Positions 9,330 through 19,349 of a DNA stretch of 64,000 nt are shown here, piece after piece. The translations under genes and the position numbers were made by a program. The stretch covers positions 248,001-312,000 of the forward strand of contig WSBC01000016.1 in assembly GCA_009758405.1 (NCBI GenBank), given 5' to 3'. Each line of letters begins with the position of its first letter. Positions within the stretch are counted from its first letter, which is position 1. The notes below the pieces were generated by a model. That model made no database searches and was not told the origin of the DNA. It worked only from the letters and a program-made list of their open reading frames with translations. Origin of the DNA: Methanobacteriota archaeon (GTDB lineage Archaea > Thermoplasmatota > Thermoplasmata > Thermoplasmatales > ARK-15).

Positions 9330-10403
9330 ATGGAAATGATAAGTCTTGAAAAGAGATCAATAAGTAATAGGGAACTTCCGGAGGGTTGTAAACTTTGCAG
9401 AGAAGGTGCAAAACTAGTTCTTTTTATTACTGGATTATGTAATTTCAAATGCTTTTATTGTCCTTTAAGTACTAGTAAAAAAAACAGGGATGTAACATAT
9501 GCTGATGAAATGCCTGTCTTGAAGGATGAAAACATAATAGAGGAGGCAAAACTCATTGATGCAAAGGGCACAGGTATTACCGGAGGAGACCCATTAAGGA
9601 AATTATCAAAAACAATAAATTACATAAATCTTCTTAAGAATGAATTTGGAAATGGTCATCATATTCATCTTTACACAGCAAGCGGAAAAAAGGAAGAGAT
9701 TTATGCTCTTGGTAACGCAGGTTTGGACGAAATAAGGTTTCATGTGCCAGTTAGACTATGGAACAAATTAAAATCATCAGATTATGTAAATAAAATAAAA
9801 TATTCAAGGGATGCTGGAATGAAGGTGGGTATAGAGGTCCCAGTGCTCCCTGATAAAGGAAATGAACTTCTAAAAATGCTCAAAGATGCTGAAGATATAG
9901 AAGTTGATTTTGTAAATTTGAATGAGCTTGAGTTTTCAGAAACAAATTATGAATCACTTAGGATTCATAATTATAAGACAAAATCATATATAAGCAGTGC
10001 AGTAAGGGGTAGTGAGGTCCTTGCAAGAAAAATAATAATCGAAAATGATTTTTCAATCACAGTACATTACTGTTCAGCAAGTTTTAAGGATGCCGTTCAA
10101 TTAAGAAGAAGACTATTGAGGAGGGCAAAAAATATAGCAGAAGAATATGAGATTATAACCAAAGATGGGACTCTTCTTAAGGGAATTATAGAGGGAAAAG
10201 ATCTAAAGAACATTTATGAGGAATTAATAGATACAATTGGTGTACCTGAAAATATGGTCAATTTTGACATTTACAGAAATAGAATAGAAATTGCACCCTG
10301 GATACTTGAAGAATTAAAAAATATGATAGATGGAGAAAAATACATAGTCGAGGAATATCCAACGTGGGACAGAACAGAGGTGGAAAGATATCCCATAAAA
10401 TAA
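9330..10403 (+). CDS. Radical SAM protein
   Basis: CNFKCFYCPLS (CxxxCxxC) cluster motif, GTGITGGDPL; preceded by an N-terminal CKLC pair. Confidence 0.88.
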   Translation: MEMISLEKRSISNRELPEGCKLCREGAKLVLFITGLCNFKCFYCPLSTSKKNRDVTYADEMPVLKDENIIEEAKLIDAKGTGITGGDPLRKLSKTINYINLLKNEFGNGHHIHLYTASGKKEEIYALGNAGLDEIRFHVPVRLWNKLKSSDYVNKIKYSRDAGMKVGIEVPVLPDKGNELLKMLKDAEDIEVDFVNLNELEFSETNYESLRIHNYKTKSYISSAVRGSEVLARKIIIENDFSITVHYCSASFKDAVQLRRRLLRRAKNIAEEYEIITKDGTLLKGIIEGKDLKNIYEELIDTIGVPENMVNFDIYRNRIEIAPWILEELKNMIDGEKYIVEEYPTWDRTEVERYPIK

Positions 10404-11468
10404 TTAGATTTGAGAGGACTCGTTTATGACAATATCCATTTTTTTTAGTGACCTTCTAAGATAATTAAATTTTTTTTCATCCATTCCAATAAACTCAGGG
10501 GGATAGACACCGTATTCATCCATTTCCAATGCCATTGTACCTATAATTGCTGCGGTATATCCAGTCATTCTTGCCATTGAAGTTATATTCTTCTCACTAT
10601 CATATTTGTCATAGATAAAAAGATCCGTGGTATTCTTTCCGAAGCCCCTTACTAAAAGTATGCTCATATCTTCAACATTTAACCTGAGCTTTTCAAGAAT
10701 GTATAATGTTACATCATAGGGGGAACATCCATTAATCTTTTCTTTTGAGAAAAATCCAAGATCCCTGAGAAGCCTAATCTTTTGCATATGTGAAGGATAC
10801 CTTAAAGTTCTTTCAAACATCTCCTTGATTTTTATTGTTTTTAACATTGTCCTTAACCCATCAGAAATGAATGTTTCAAAGCTTCCTAAATTGGATATAC
10901 AAAATGGTTCAATTGTTTCAAGAGGATCTACCTTTATTACCTTGTAATTTTTTATAACTCTTGCAGGTCTTGTATACTCATCTATAAGTCCTTCGACACT
11001 CCAGGTTATTGTATAATCCAAGGGTGGAATTTTTTTCTGTGGAAGACCACCCACATATATCTCTATCTTTTTAATTGAATCCATTTTTTTGTACAGATGT
11101 CCGGATAGAACATTACTTAACCCTGGGGCAAAACCCGCATCGGGTATGAATAAAACTCCTTTCTCCTTTGAAATTTTATCAAGAACAAATGGATCCTCCT
11201 CCATATAAGAAATATCTACGACGCTTTTTCCCATATTAATAATTTTAAAGATTGTCTCGAACGAGGCACTTCCCGGAAGCGCAGATATAACTATTTGAGA
11301 TCTCTCTATTACATCTTTGTTATCAATTACACTTCCTTTATATTTTTTGGCACCTTCAATCTTTTTTAATGACTCACTTGAAATATCAATTACAGCAAGG
11401 TCATAACTATCCGATAAAAAATCAATTATGGCTCCTCCTATTTTTCCTGCTCCAACAACTGTGATCAT
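10404..11468 (-). CDS. Saccharopine dehydrogenase-like NAD(P)-binding protein
   Basis: N-terminal VGAGKIGGAIIDFL; domain organisation typical of saccharopine dehydrogenase-like/LYS9 family. Confidence 0.8.
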   Translation of the reverse strand: MITVVGAGKIGGAIIDFLSDSYDLAVIDISSESLKKIEGAKKYKGSVIDNKDVIERSQIVISALPGSASFETIFKIINMGKSVVDISYMEEDPFVLDKISKEKGVLFIPDAGFAPGLSNVLSGHLYKKMDSIKKIEIYVGGLPQKKIPPLDYTITWSVEGLIDEYTRPARVIKNYKVIKVDPLETIEPFCISNLGSFETFISDGLRTMLKTIKIKEMFERTLRYPSHMQKIRLLRDLGFFSKEKINGCSPYDVTLYILEKLRLNVEDMSILLVRGFGKNTTDLFIYDKYDSEKNITSMARMTGYTAAIIGTMALEMDEYGVYPPEFIGMDEKKFNYLRRSLKKMDIVINESSQI

Positions 11469-11545
11469 TAAAAAAATAAATTATTATCTGGTTATTAATT
11501 TTATTAATGAAAAAGTTAAAATTCACACTACCTTATTCCATTTAG

Positions 11546-12967
11546 ATGAGAGATCTCAGAGAATCGATTGAAAAGTTAAGGAGAACTGGAGATCTACTGG
11601 AAATAGAGGATAGATTTTCATCCGAACTTGAGGTATCAATCTTTACAGATGAAATTCAGAAAAAAGGTGGCCCAGCCCTTTTTTTTAAGGATGTTGATGG
11701 TACAGGAATTCCAGTCCTCACAAATGCATTTGGAAATAGAAAAAGGCTAGAACTATTAATTGGTAAAAGCATTGATGAGATTTCATCTTACTTTTCAGGA
11801 TTAATGGAACAGATATTTACAAAACAAACAATTACCTCTGGATTATCCCTTTACAGGGATCTCAAAAATTTTTTCCCCTCTGAAAGAAACAGTGGGCCGG
11901 TAAAGGAGATTGAAGGTGATTTAACACTTTCTGACATTCCTATTCTTAAAAGCTGGCCAGGAGACGGTGGTAAATTTATAACACTTCCTGTTGTTATTAC
12001 AAAGGATCCTGAAAATGGAAAATACAACGCTGGAGTCTATAGGATGCAAGTATATGATGAAGAAACAACAGGTATGCACTGGCAGAGACAAAAAACAGGA
12101 TACATGCATATGCTTAAGGCAAAAAAATTAGGGAAAAAATTGGATGTTGCTGTTGTCATTGGTGTTCATCCCTCAATCATATTTAGTGCCATAGCACCAC
12201 TGCCTGAGGGAATAAATGAACTAGGTTTTGCTGGACTTTTATTGAATGAGCAGGTAGATGTTGTAAAAGGTGAGACTGTAGATCTTTATTATCCTTCAAA
12301 TGCTGAATTTGTCCTTGAAGGATATGTAGATCCTGATGAATGGAGGGATGAGGGGCCATTTGGAGACCATACTGGATACTATACCCCTGTTGAGAAATAT
12401 CCTGTGTTTCATGTTAAAAAGATATTTCATAGAAGAAATCCCATTTACCATGCTACTGTAGTCGGAAGATTCTGGAGCGAGGATAGTGTAATAGCAGATG
12501 GAATACAAAAAATATTCCTTCAATTCATAAAATTTCAAAATCAGGAGATAATAGATCTTTACCTGCCTGAAGAAGGTGTATTTAACAATATTTGTATTGT
12601 ATCAATAGATAAAAAATATCCAGGTCAGGCAAGAAAGGTGGCAATGTCAATACTCTCATCAGGGCAATTAATGTTTACTAAATATGTTATAGTAGTGGAT
12701 GAGGACATTGATATAAGGGATAGAAAAGAGGTATTATGGGCTGTGGCTACAAGGACCGATCCATCAAGGGATATTGAAATAATTAAGCTTTCTGTAGCTG
12801 ATTCTCTTGATCATGCCTCAATATACAATAACACTGGTGGAAAAATGATAATTGATGCTACAAAAAAAATGCCTGAAGAGGGCTTTAACAGGGTTTGGCC
12901 TAAAAGGATTGAAAAGAATCTCAAAAATATCGTGGTTTCAATGTTGAATAAATACGGGTTTGAATAA
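11546..12967 (+). CDS. UbiD family decarboxylase
   Basis: 473 aa; GPFGDHTGYYTPVEKYPVFHV signature; overlaps downstream UbiA-family gene. Confidence 0.92.
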   Translation: MRDLRESIEKLRRTGDLLEIEDRFSSELEVSIFTDEIQKKGGPALFFKDVDGTGIPVLTNAFGNRKRLELLIGKSIDEISSYFSGLMEQIFTKQTITSGLSLYRDLKNFFPSERNSGPVKEIEGDLTLSDIPILKSWPGDGGKFITLPVVITKDPENGKYNAGVYRMQVYDEETTGMHWQRQKTGYMHMLKAKKLGKKLDVAVVIGVHPSIIFSAIAPLPEGINELGFAGLLLNEQVDVVKGETVDLYYPSNAEFVLEGYVDPDEWRDEGPFGDHTGYYTPVEKYPVFHVKKIFHRRNPIYHATVVGRFWSEDSVIADGIQKIFLQFIKFQNQEIIDLYLPEEGVFNNICIVSIDKKYPGQARKVAMSILSSGQLMFTKYVIVVDEDIDIRDRKEVLWAVATRTDPSRDIEIIKLSVADSLDHASIYNNTGGKMIIDATKKMPEEGFNRVWPKRIEKNLKNIVVSMLNKYGFE

Positions 12968-13778
12968 TATGTCAAGGGTTAAAGACTTTTTGAAATTTGT
13001 GAAAATAGAACACACTGTGTTTGATCTTCCATTTGCTTACGCAGGAATGCTTTTATATGGGAAATTTACAATAATTACAATAATTCTCATCACCATAGCA
13101 GGCATATCAGCCAGAGTTGCTGGAATGGTAATAAATAGAATTGAGGATTATCCCATAGATAAATTAAATCCAAGGACAAGGGAAAGGGAACTTGTAACGG
13201 GTAAGATAAGATTCAGAGAGGCATATGCAATACTTTTAATATCATCTATACTTTTCGAATTATCTGCTATTATGCTGAATTTTTTATCTGGGCTTTTTGC
13301 TCCTTTACTTTTATTACTCTTTTACATTTATCCTAAAACTAAAAAAATTCCAATAATATCACACATTTTCCTAGGATTTAGTATTGGTGTTATAGTAATA
13401 GCTGGATACATAGGTGCATCTGGTATTATCCCCTATGATTTTGATGTTTATTATTTAGCAATTTTTCTTACCTTCTGGATAGGTGGCTTTGATATAGTAT
13501 ATCAAAATCAGGATAGAGAATTTGATAAAACAGTGAATATAAAATCTATTCCCGTAATTTTAAATGGAAAAATACTTTTCCCCACCTTTGTATTTTATTT
13601 AATAGCAACATTTTTTTTAATACTGTATTCTTTAGGATCATTATGGAGGCTTTTTTTCCTAATTCCAGTAATACTTTTATTATATTCTAGACTATTTTAT
13701 ATATATTCATGGAGTGTTGATAAATTGTTCTATTTTGATATACCTATACCATTTTTAATTCTCTTATCACTCATATGA
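12960..13778 (+). CDS. UbiA family prenyltransferase
   Basis: NRIEDYPIDKLNPRTRERELVTG and YQNQDREFDK aspartate-rich motifs; polytopic membrane protein. Confidence 0.9.
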   Translation: MNNMSRVKDFLKFVKIEHTVFDLPFAYAGMLLYGKFTIITIILITIAGISARVAGMVINRIEDYPIDKLNPRTRERELVTGKIRFREAYAILLISSILFELSAIMLNFLSGLFAPLLLLLFYIYPKTKKIPIISHIFLGFSIGVIVIAGYIGASGIIPYDFDVYYLAIFLTFWIGGFDIVYQNQDREFDKTVNIKSIPVILNGKILFPTFVFYLIATFFLILYSLGSLWRLFFLIPVILLLYSRLFYIYSWSVDKLFYFDIPIPFLILLSLI

Positions 13779-13855
13779 TCTAAATTTCCTTTTATAGAAA
13801 AATTAAATATTCTTCATTTATTTAACCCCTGAAACAAAAATAGGAAGTGAAAATC

Positions 13856-14569
13856 ATGAACAAAGGTGACATTGTAAGGGTAGATTATACCTTATGGACA
13901 TTAGAGCAGGATAAAGAGGAGATAAAGGATACCACCATTGAACAGGTGGCAAAGGATAATGGAATTCATGATCCTAATAAGCGCTACTCCCCTGAAGTAA
14001 TCATAATTGGCCAAAAGATGGTTCTTGATGAGCTTGAAAAGGCAATAATGAATGCTGAGTTGGGAAAAGAGTATGATGTTTACCTTGAGCCATCCCAGGC
14101 ATATGGTGAGAGAAAACCATCATTATTAAAGGTTTATTCTCCTAGAGATTTTGAAAGAAACAAGATAACACCTGAGGTAGGTAAATTTGTAACAATTAAT
14201 GGCCAGAATGGAAAGGTAGTAAGCATATCTCCTGGCAGAATACTAGTTGATTTTAACAATCCTCTTGCCGGAAAGAAATTACATTACAAGTTTATCGTAA
14301 GGGAAGTAGTAGAAGGCCTCGAAAATAAGATTCTAGCAATAATTGAGGCAAGTTATAACAGGGACATAAATGAATTTAAGGTAAAGGAATTTGAAAATTA
14401 TATAGAGATTATACTTGCTGACAGTTGCAAATATAGGCCTGAATGGGCATCTGTAAAATATTTTGCAGTTGGATTAATCAGGGATTATACAGACAAGGAA
14501 ATAAGACTTGTTGAGGTATATGAGGCCAAAAAACCTGAAGAAAAGAAACAGGAAGAAAATAAAAATTAA
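13856..14569 (+). CDS. FKBP-type peptidyl-prolyl cis-trans isomerase (long archaeal type)
   Basis: GDIVRVDYTLW...EKAIMNAELGKEYDVYLEPSQAYGERKP...FNNPLAGKKLHYKF. ORF opens at 13847; ATG 13856 likely start. Confidence 0.88.
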   Translation: MNKGDIVRVDYTLWTLEQDKEEIKDTTIEQVAKDNGIHDPNKRYSPEVIIIGQKMVLDELEKAIMNAELGKEYDVYLEPSQAYGERKPSLLKVYSPRDFERNKITPEVGKFVTINGQNGKVVSISPGRILVDFNNPLAGKKLHYKFIVREVVEGLENKILAIIEASYNRDINEFKVKEFENYIEIILADSCKYRPEWASVKYFAVGLIRDYTDKEIRLVEVYEAKKPEEKKQEENKN

Positions 14570-14575
14570 AAAAAA

Positions 14576-17560
14576 TTATTTTTTATGTAAAAGTGTTCCC
14601 TTTTCCTCTTTTTCTTCAACCTTTGTCTTCTTTTCGAATTTCTTGAATCCTCTTGTTCTTATCCTCCATATTATGAAGGCAACTATAACTATAACTGCTA
14701 TTGTTCCAATAATTATGGCTGGAAGTTTCCAAGCTGCCTGTTGGACGCTCACTATTTTTGACTGTGAATTATCACCAAGGTATATCTTTGGTTCCTGAGG
14801 TGAATAAACAGTAAACTTTATTGTATAATTTCCAGAGGACGGGGGTGTCCAGGTGTAATTTAGTTTTACAGTTTTGTTCACTGGTAGATTTGTATAACTA
14901 ACATTTCCCTCCAGTTTTCCATTTACATAAAACTGCAGATAATAAATGTTTGCAGGAGCATTACCAGTGTTGGTAACATTTACAAAGAACGTTGTCTGTG
15001 AACCCTCAGTAAGATTTCCCTTCCATGTGAAATTTAATAGAACCAAATCGGGTGCTACTGGAGATACCCTAAGTGTTTTATTTAATGTAGCATAATTGCC
15101 TGAAGCATCAGTTACATTCAATATTACATAATATGTTCCATATGTTGTGAATTTCAATGTTACCTTACTTTCATTCAAGGATCCTGATACTATAACAAAT
15201 GACGTTCCTGCTGCCTGTGTCTTACCTGTATTATTCTCTATTGTCCAGAGATAAGAGGCAATAGTGCCGTTCTGTGGATCATAGGATCCAGTTCCATTAA
15301 GTGTAATAGTCTGATTTACAAATATTTGGTTAACTGTTTCATTGTTACTTCCCTGGAAAACTATTACAGGGATTGGCTTAACAGTATCCTTTACATAAAC
15401 TTTAAGGGAGACAGTAAAGTTATTCCCTACCAGGTCACTGTATGTAACGTTGATCCAATCATATCCAGACCTTGTTGGATATGTAAATGTATAATTTATG
15501 TAATTTCCTATATATTTTGAGCCGCCTATATTCCATAGAACATTAACATTTTCTCCAGATTTTATTATGCCATTTAATGTATCCTTTAAATTACTGGCAA
15601 TAAGTGAAATCTCCTTATTCTGTAGAACTGTTATTGGTCCTAAAACTGCAGCTTTTCCTGAGGGTTTATATGTATTTGATGTACCATTATATGTGAAAAT
15701 AAGTGTAGAGTTTTCATTGTATAATCCCCAAGATGCTATCTCACCTGGTCCAATTGTATATTTTATCATAGATGTTGCATCTGGATATGCACCATCAGAA
15801 TATATCTTTATATTTGTATAGTTTGTATTGTTACCCACATCAGTTACCGTAAGATTCAAATTATGTATACCTGGGGATAAATCTGCGCTGACATTGGCAA
15901 GGCCTAACCCGCTCTTTATCACACCATCAAAATTCCATTTAAATGTCATTTCCTTCCAGGAATACTGTTGTCTAACCATATCTCTTACGGCGTTGCTTGC
16001 GTTGAAATATACGTTTTGATTCGCTTTTATTACAACTGTAAAGTTATTTGCACTTGAATTTAGTATATAATTTCCTGGCGAAATTCCAGACCAGTAAATT
16101 CCAAATGTGCTCTGGGATAAAATTATTTCAGGTTTCTCCCTTTTCTTGAGATCAAGAACAACTTGGCCCACAGTTGCATTCGTTATTTTTATAGTATTTA
16201 TATAACCTGTAGATGTTGCACCAACAACATTGTTTGATAATTCATATTCAGAAGGTATAGAGACAGTATAGTTATAAATGTTGTACGCGCCTAATGCAGA
16301 GTTTTGCAATACATTTAGATAAACTGGTATATAGCCATTTGAGGATATGAGTGAAGTAGCATTAATTGAAGAATTGTAATATACGGCATATAGATTGACA
16401 GTAAATCCATTGTAATTCAATGTAAAGGGCGTTAAAGAGGAGTTCTGGAGAGAATAAATGTAATTTCCTACAGTAATATAAGATCCTGAATAATTCTTTA
16501 TTGAATTCAGGAAGAATTTATTCAGAAATGTATCATTGAAGCCATTTAAATACATCTCATAATAAAGGATCCCTGTACCACTGTATGGCAAAACTTGTAG
16601 TACTGTCTTATTATTAAGTAAAAATGTGCAATTCATATATATATATTTGAAATCCTTTGAAAATGAATAGTTATAGTTATAATAGTTGTTCACCCTGTTT
16701 AAAAATATTGTTTGCGGGTAGCTGCCATTGAATGGAAGTGTCTTTATTGAATATCCATCTGCGGTCAGAACTATGGTATAATTAGAACCTCCTATGTAGA
16801 AATTGAAAACACCATTATTAAAGGTAAAGGTATCCCAAAGTGAAGAGTTATAGAATATATTCACATATATTGTATTATATATTATAGAACCCGTAGAGGA
16901 ATCCTTAACAATTCCAAATATATGTTTAAAATTTGAAAGATCTATATTTCCATTGTAAGGTGCGCTGATCTGTAAATAATAATTCTTTATTGCACCACCG
17001 CTTGTTGTGGAAATCTCTAAAATAAAAGGACCCTTCGTTGCATTGAATGTAATATTCCCTGCAGAACCTGTAATGCCAGAAAAGAATTGTAAACTATAAT
17101 AATCAAAAGCATATACCTGGTAGTTTGAGGCTGGAAGACCAGAGTTTTTAATAACGAGTGATACAGTTTCATTTATTGCTGTTCTAGGAACCGTGATTGT
17201 GGAGACGTTTGCTCCACTTGTATTTACAGTTATAGGTAAGAAGGCTCCACCATAAACAAAGCCACCAATTTTCTGTGGAGATACCTTCAAGATATAGTTC
17301 CCAATCTGGACATTACCAAAGTTTATCACTGGATTTGAAACTGTTGATGATATAATATTACCTGAATAATCCATTAAATTTACGCTCAGACCCTGAAGGA
17401 AGTCAACATCCCCAGTTTCCGTATCTTTATACATCACCACCAAACTCACATTTCCACTTTTTGTACTCTGTGCTGGAATCAATGGCACTAAGATAGAGCT
17501 CACTAGGATCACTGAAACAATCACTAAAGCCATTGCACTTTTTGCATCTAATGATTTCAA
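14576..17560 (-). CDS. Large secreted/surface protein with PKD and CARDB-like domains and C-terminal TM anchor
   Basis: N-terminal signal-like segment, PKD-like LNGTGSYDPQNGTIASYLWTIEN, CARDB-like region, C-terminal IIIGTIAVIVIVAFIIWRIRTRGFKK; rich in N-x-S/T. Confidence 0.85.
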   Translation of the reverse strand: MKSLDAKSAMALVIVSVILVSSILVPLIPAQSTKSGNVSLVVMYKDTETGDVDFLQGLSVNLMDYSGNIISSTVSNPVINFGNVQIGNYILKVSPQKIGGFVYGGAFLPITVNTSGANVSTITVPRTAINETVSLVIKNSGLPASNYQVYAFDYYSLQFFSGITGSAGNITFNATKGPFILEISTTSGGAIKNYYLQISAPYNGNIDLSNFKHIFGIVKDSSTGSIIYNTIYVNIFYNSSLWDTFTFNNGVFNFYIGGSNYTIVLTADGYSIKTLPFNGSYPQTIFLNRVNNYYNYNYSFSKDFKYIYMNCTFLLNNKTVLQVLPYSGTGILYYEMYLNGFNDTFLNKFFLNSIKNYSGSYITVGNYIYSLQNSSLTPFTLNYNGFTVNLYAVYYNSSINATSLISSNGYIPVYLNVLQNSALGAYNIYNYTVSIPSEYELSNNVVGATSTGYINTIKITNATVGQVVLDLKKREKPEIILSQSTFGIYWSGISPGNYILNSSANNFTVVIKANQNVYFNASNAVRDMVRQQYSWKEMTFKWNFDGVIKSGLGLANVSADLSPGIHNLNLTVTDVGNNTNYTNIKIYSDGAYPDATSMIKYTIGPGEIASWGLYNENSTLIFTYNGTSNTYKPSGKAAVLGPITVLQNKEISLIASNLKDTLNGIIKSGENVNVLWNIGGSKYIGNYINYTFTYPTRSGYDWINVTYSDLVGNNFTVSLKVYVKDTVKPIPVIVFQGSNNETVNQIFVNQTITLNGTGSYDPQNGTIASYLWTIENNTGKTQAAGTSFVIVSGSLNESKVTLKFTTYGTYYVILNVTDASGNYATLNKTLRVSPVAPDLVLLNFTWKGNLTEGSQTTFFVNVTNTGNAPANIYYLQFYVNGKLEGNVSYTNLPVNKTVKLNYTWTPPSSGNYTIKFTVYSPQEPKIYLGDNSQSKIVSVQQAAWKLPAIIIGTIAVIVIVAFIIWRIRTRGFKKFEKKTKVEEKEEKGTLLHKK

Positions 17561-17683
17561 GTATCATCCCTCCAATTCAGGGATAAAAAAGTGAAATCAT
17601 AACATTATTAAATATTTTTGGTACAACGTGATTTTAAAGAAAAAATAATATAATTTGATTGTATAAATGATAATTAGATAAGC

Positions 17684-18640
17684 ATGGAAGATGTTTGGGT
17701 AGAAAAATATAGGCCAAATAATCTTGATGATATAGTAGGACAGGATTACATTGTTGAAAGATTGAAGGCATATGTGAAGGAAAAAAATATGCCACATTTA
17801 ATATTTGCAGGCCCTCCAGGGACAGGTAAAACTACTAGTGCAATTGCATTGGCAATAGGTCTTTTTGGAGAAGATTGGAAATCAAGTTTTCATGAATTAA
17901 ACGCAAGTGATGAGAGGGGTATAGATACTGTAAGGATCCAGATAAAGGACTATGCAAGGACTGCTCCATCTAACGATATTGGTTTTAAAATAATATTCCT
18001 GGATGAAGCAGATCATTTGACAGCTGATGCACAAGCTGCATTAAGAAGGACTATGGAGAAGTTTTCAAAAACCTGTAGATTTATATTATCGTGCAATTAT
18101 TCCTCAAAGATTATAGATCCTATTCAATCTAGGGCCAGCATATTCCGTTTCAGACCACTTTCAAAGGAAGATATAGGAAAGAGATTAAAGTATATAGCAG
18201 AAAGGGAAAACATAAAGATAATGGATGACGCAATAGAGGCAATATACATAATAGCTGGTGGCGATATGAGAAAATCAATAAACATACTTCAGGCCGCAGC
18301 AAGCCTTGGTGAAACAATAAATTCCGATATAATTTATAGGGCTTCAGGTCTTGCAAGCAGGGATATTATAAGAAAAATGATAGAGAAGGCACTGAGTGGA
18401 AAATTTCTGGAGGCAAGAGAATTGCTTGATAAAATGGTAGTGGAATATGGAGTTGCCGCAGAAGATATAATAAAACAGATGCACAGTGAATTTTATAGAA
18501 TATCAATAGATGAGGAGGTACTTGCCGAAATACTTGAATCAATGGCTGATATAGAATTCAGAATAATAGAGGGTGCAAATGAAAAAATAGGTCTTGATGC
18601 CCTTTTAGCAAAACTTTCAAAAATAGGGAAATCAAAATAA
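17684..18640 (+). CDS. rfcS: Replication factor C small subunit
   Basis: WVEKYRPNNLDDIVGQ, GPPGTGKTT, LDEADHLTADAQAALRRTMEKFS. Confidence 0.96.
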   Translation: MEDVWVEKYRPNNLDDIVGQDYIVERLKAYVKEKNMPHLIFAGPPGTGKTTSAIALAIGLFGEDWKSSFHELNASDERGIDTVRIQIKDYARTAPSNDIGFKIIFLDEADHLTADAQAALRRTMEKFSKTCRFILSCNYSSKIIDPIQSRASIFRFRPLSKEDIGKRLKYIAERENIKIMDDAIEAIYIIAGGDMRKSINILQAAASLGETINSDIIYRASGLASRDIIRKMIEKALSGKFLEARELLDKMVVEYGVAAEDIIKQMHSEFYRISIDEEVLAEILESMADIEFRIIEGANEKIGLDALLAKLSKIGKSK

Positions 18641-18688
18641 TTTAAATTAACAAAAGTTTTAATACATTTTTGTAATAATCAAAATCTA

Positions 18689-18761
18689 GCCGCCGTAGCT
18701 TAGCTGGTGGAGCGCTCGGCTGTTAACCGAGTGGTCGTCGGTTCGAATCCGACCGGCGGCG
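18689..18761 (+). tRNA. tRNA-Asn (GTT)
   Basis: Cloverleaf: acceptor GCCGCCG/CGGCGGC, anticodon arm CTCGG-CTGTTAA-CCGAG, T arm GTCGG-TTCGAAT-CCGAC. Confidence 0.96.
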
Positions 18762-18764
18762 CTT

Positions 18765-19349
18765 GTGATCTACAGATGTGAAGATGTGGAAAAGTTTATG
18801 CGAAAAATAAAAAATGAATTTGCAGTTTTACCAGCGGATACACTTTATTCACTATCAATAAGTATTCATTCAGAAAGGGCACCTGAAATATATGTAATAA
18901 AGGGTAGAGGAAAGGAGATCCCTGTACCAGTGGGTGTTCATGATGAAAATATGCTAGATGAATATGGTGAAATAAATGAACTTGTTCAAAAAATATTGAG
19001 TAAGGATTGGCATTACCTTGTAACAATGGTATTATTTAACAAAAAGGTGCCATCCGGAATCTCAGGTGAAAAAGTAGGTTTTCGAATTCCAAAGAATCCC
19101 ATTTTAAAAAAGATAATTGGATCTATTGGTCCAATAACACTTACAAGTGCAAACAGGCACGGGGGCAGAAATCCAGTTACTGTTATGGACGCATATGAAG
19201 AACTGGGAGAATCAATAAAAATATATGTTGATTGCGGGCCATGTTCAGGTATTCCTTCAACAGTAGTTGACCTAACAGAAAAGAGGCCAATCCTTATTAG
19301 GGAAGGCGCAGTACCATTTTCCTGGATAGTGGATCTTTATGCTTTCTGA
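18765..19349 (+). CDS. Sua5/YciO/YrdC-type threonylcarbamoyl-AMP synthase
   Basis: PADTLYSLS, GFRIPKNPILKKII, LTSANRHGGRNPV; GTG start. Confidence 0.85.
   Translation: MIYRCEDVEKFMRKIKNEFAVLPADTLYSLSISIHSERAPEIYVIKGRGKEIPVPVGVHDENMLDEYGEINELVQKILSKDWHYLVTMVLFNKKVPSGISGEKVGFRIPKNPILKKIIGSIGPITLTSANRHGGRNPVTVMDAYEELGESIKIYVDCGPCSGIPSTVVDLTEKRPILIREGAVPFSWIVDLYAF

Noticed and set aside
14508-14798. 96-aa plus-strand ORF MLRYMRPKNLKKRN...
   Set aside because: Frame-shifted reading of the FKBP 3' end running into the antisense of the surface protein.
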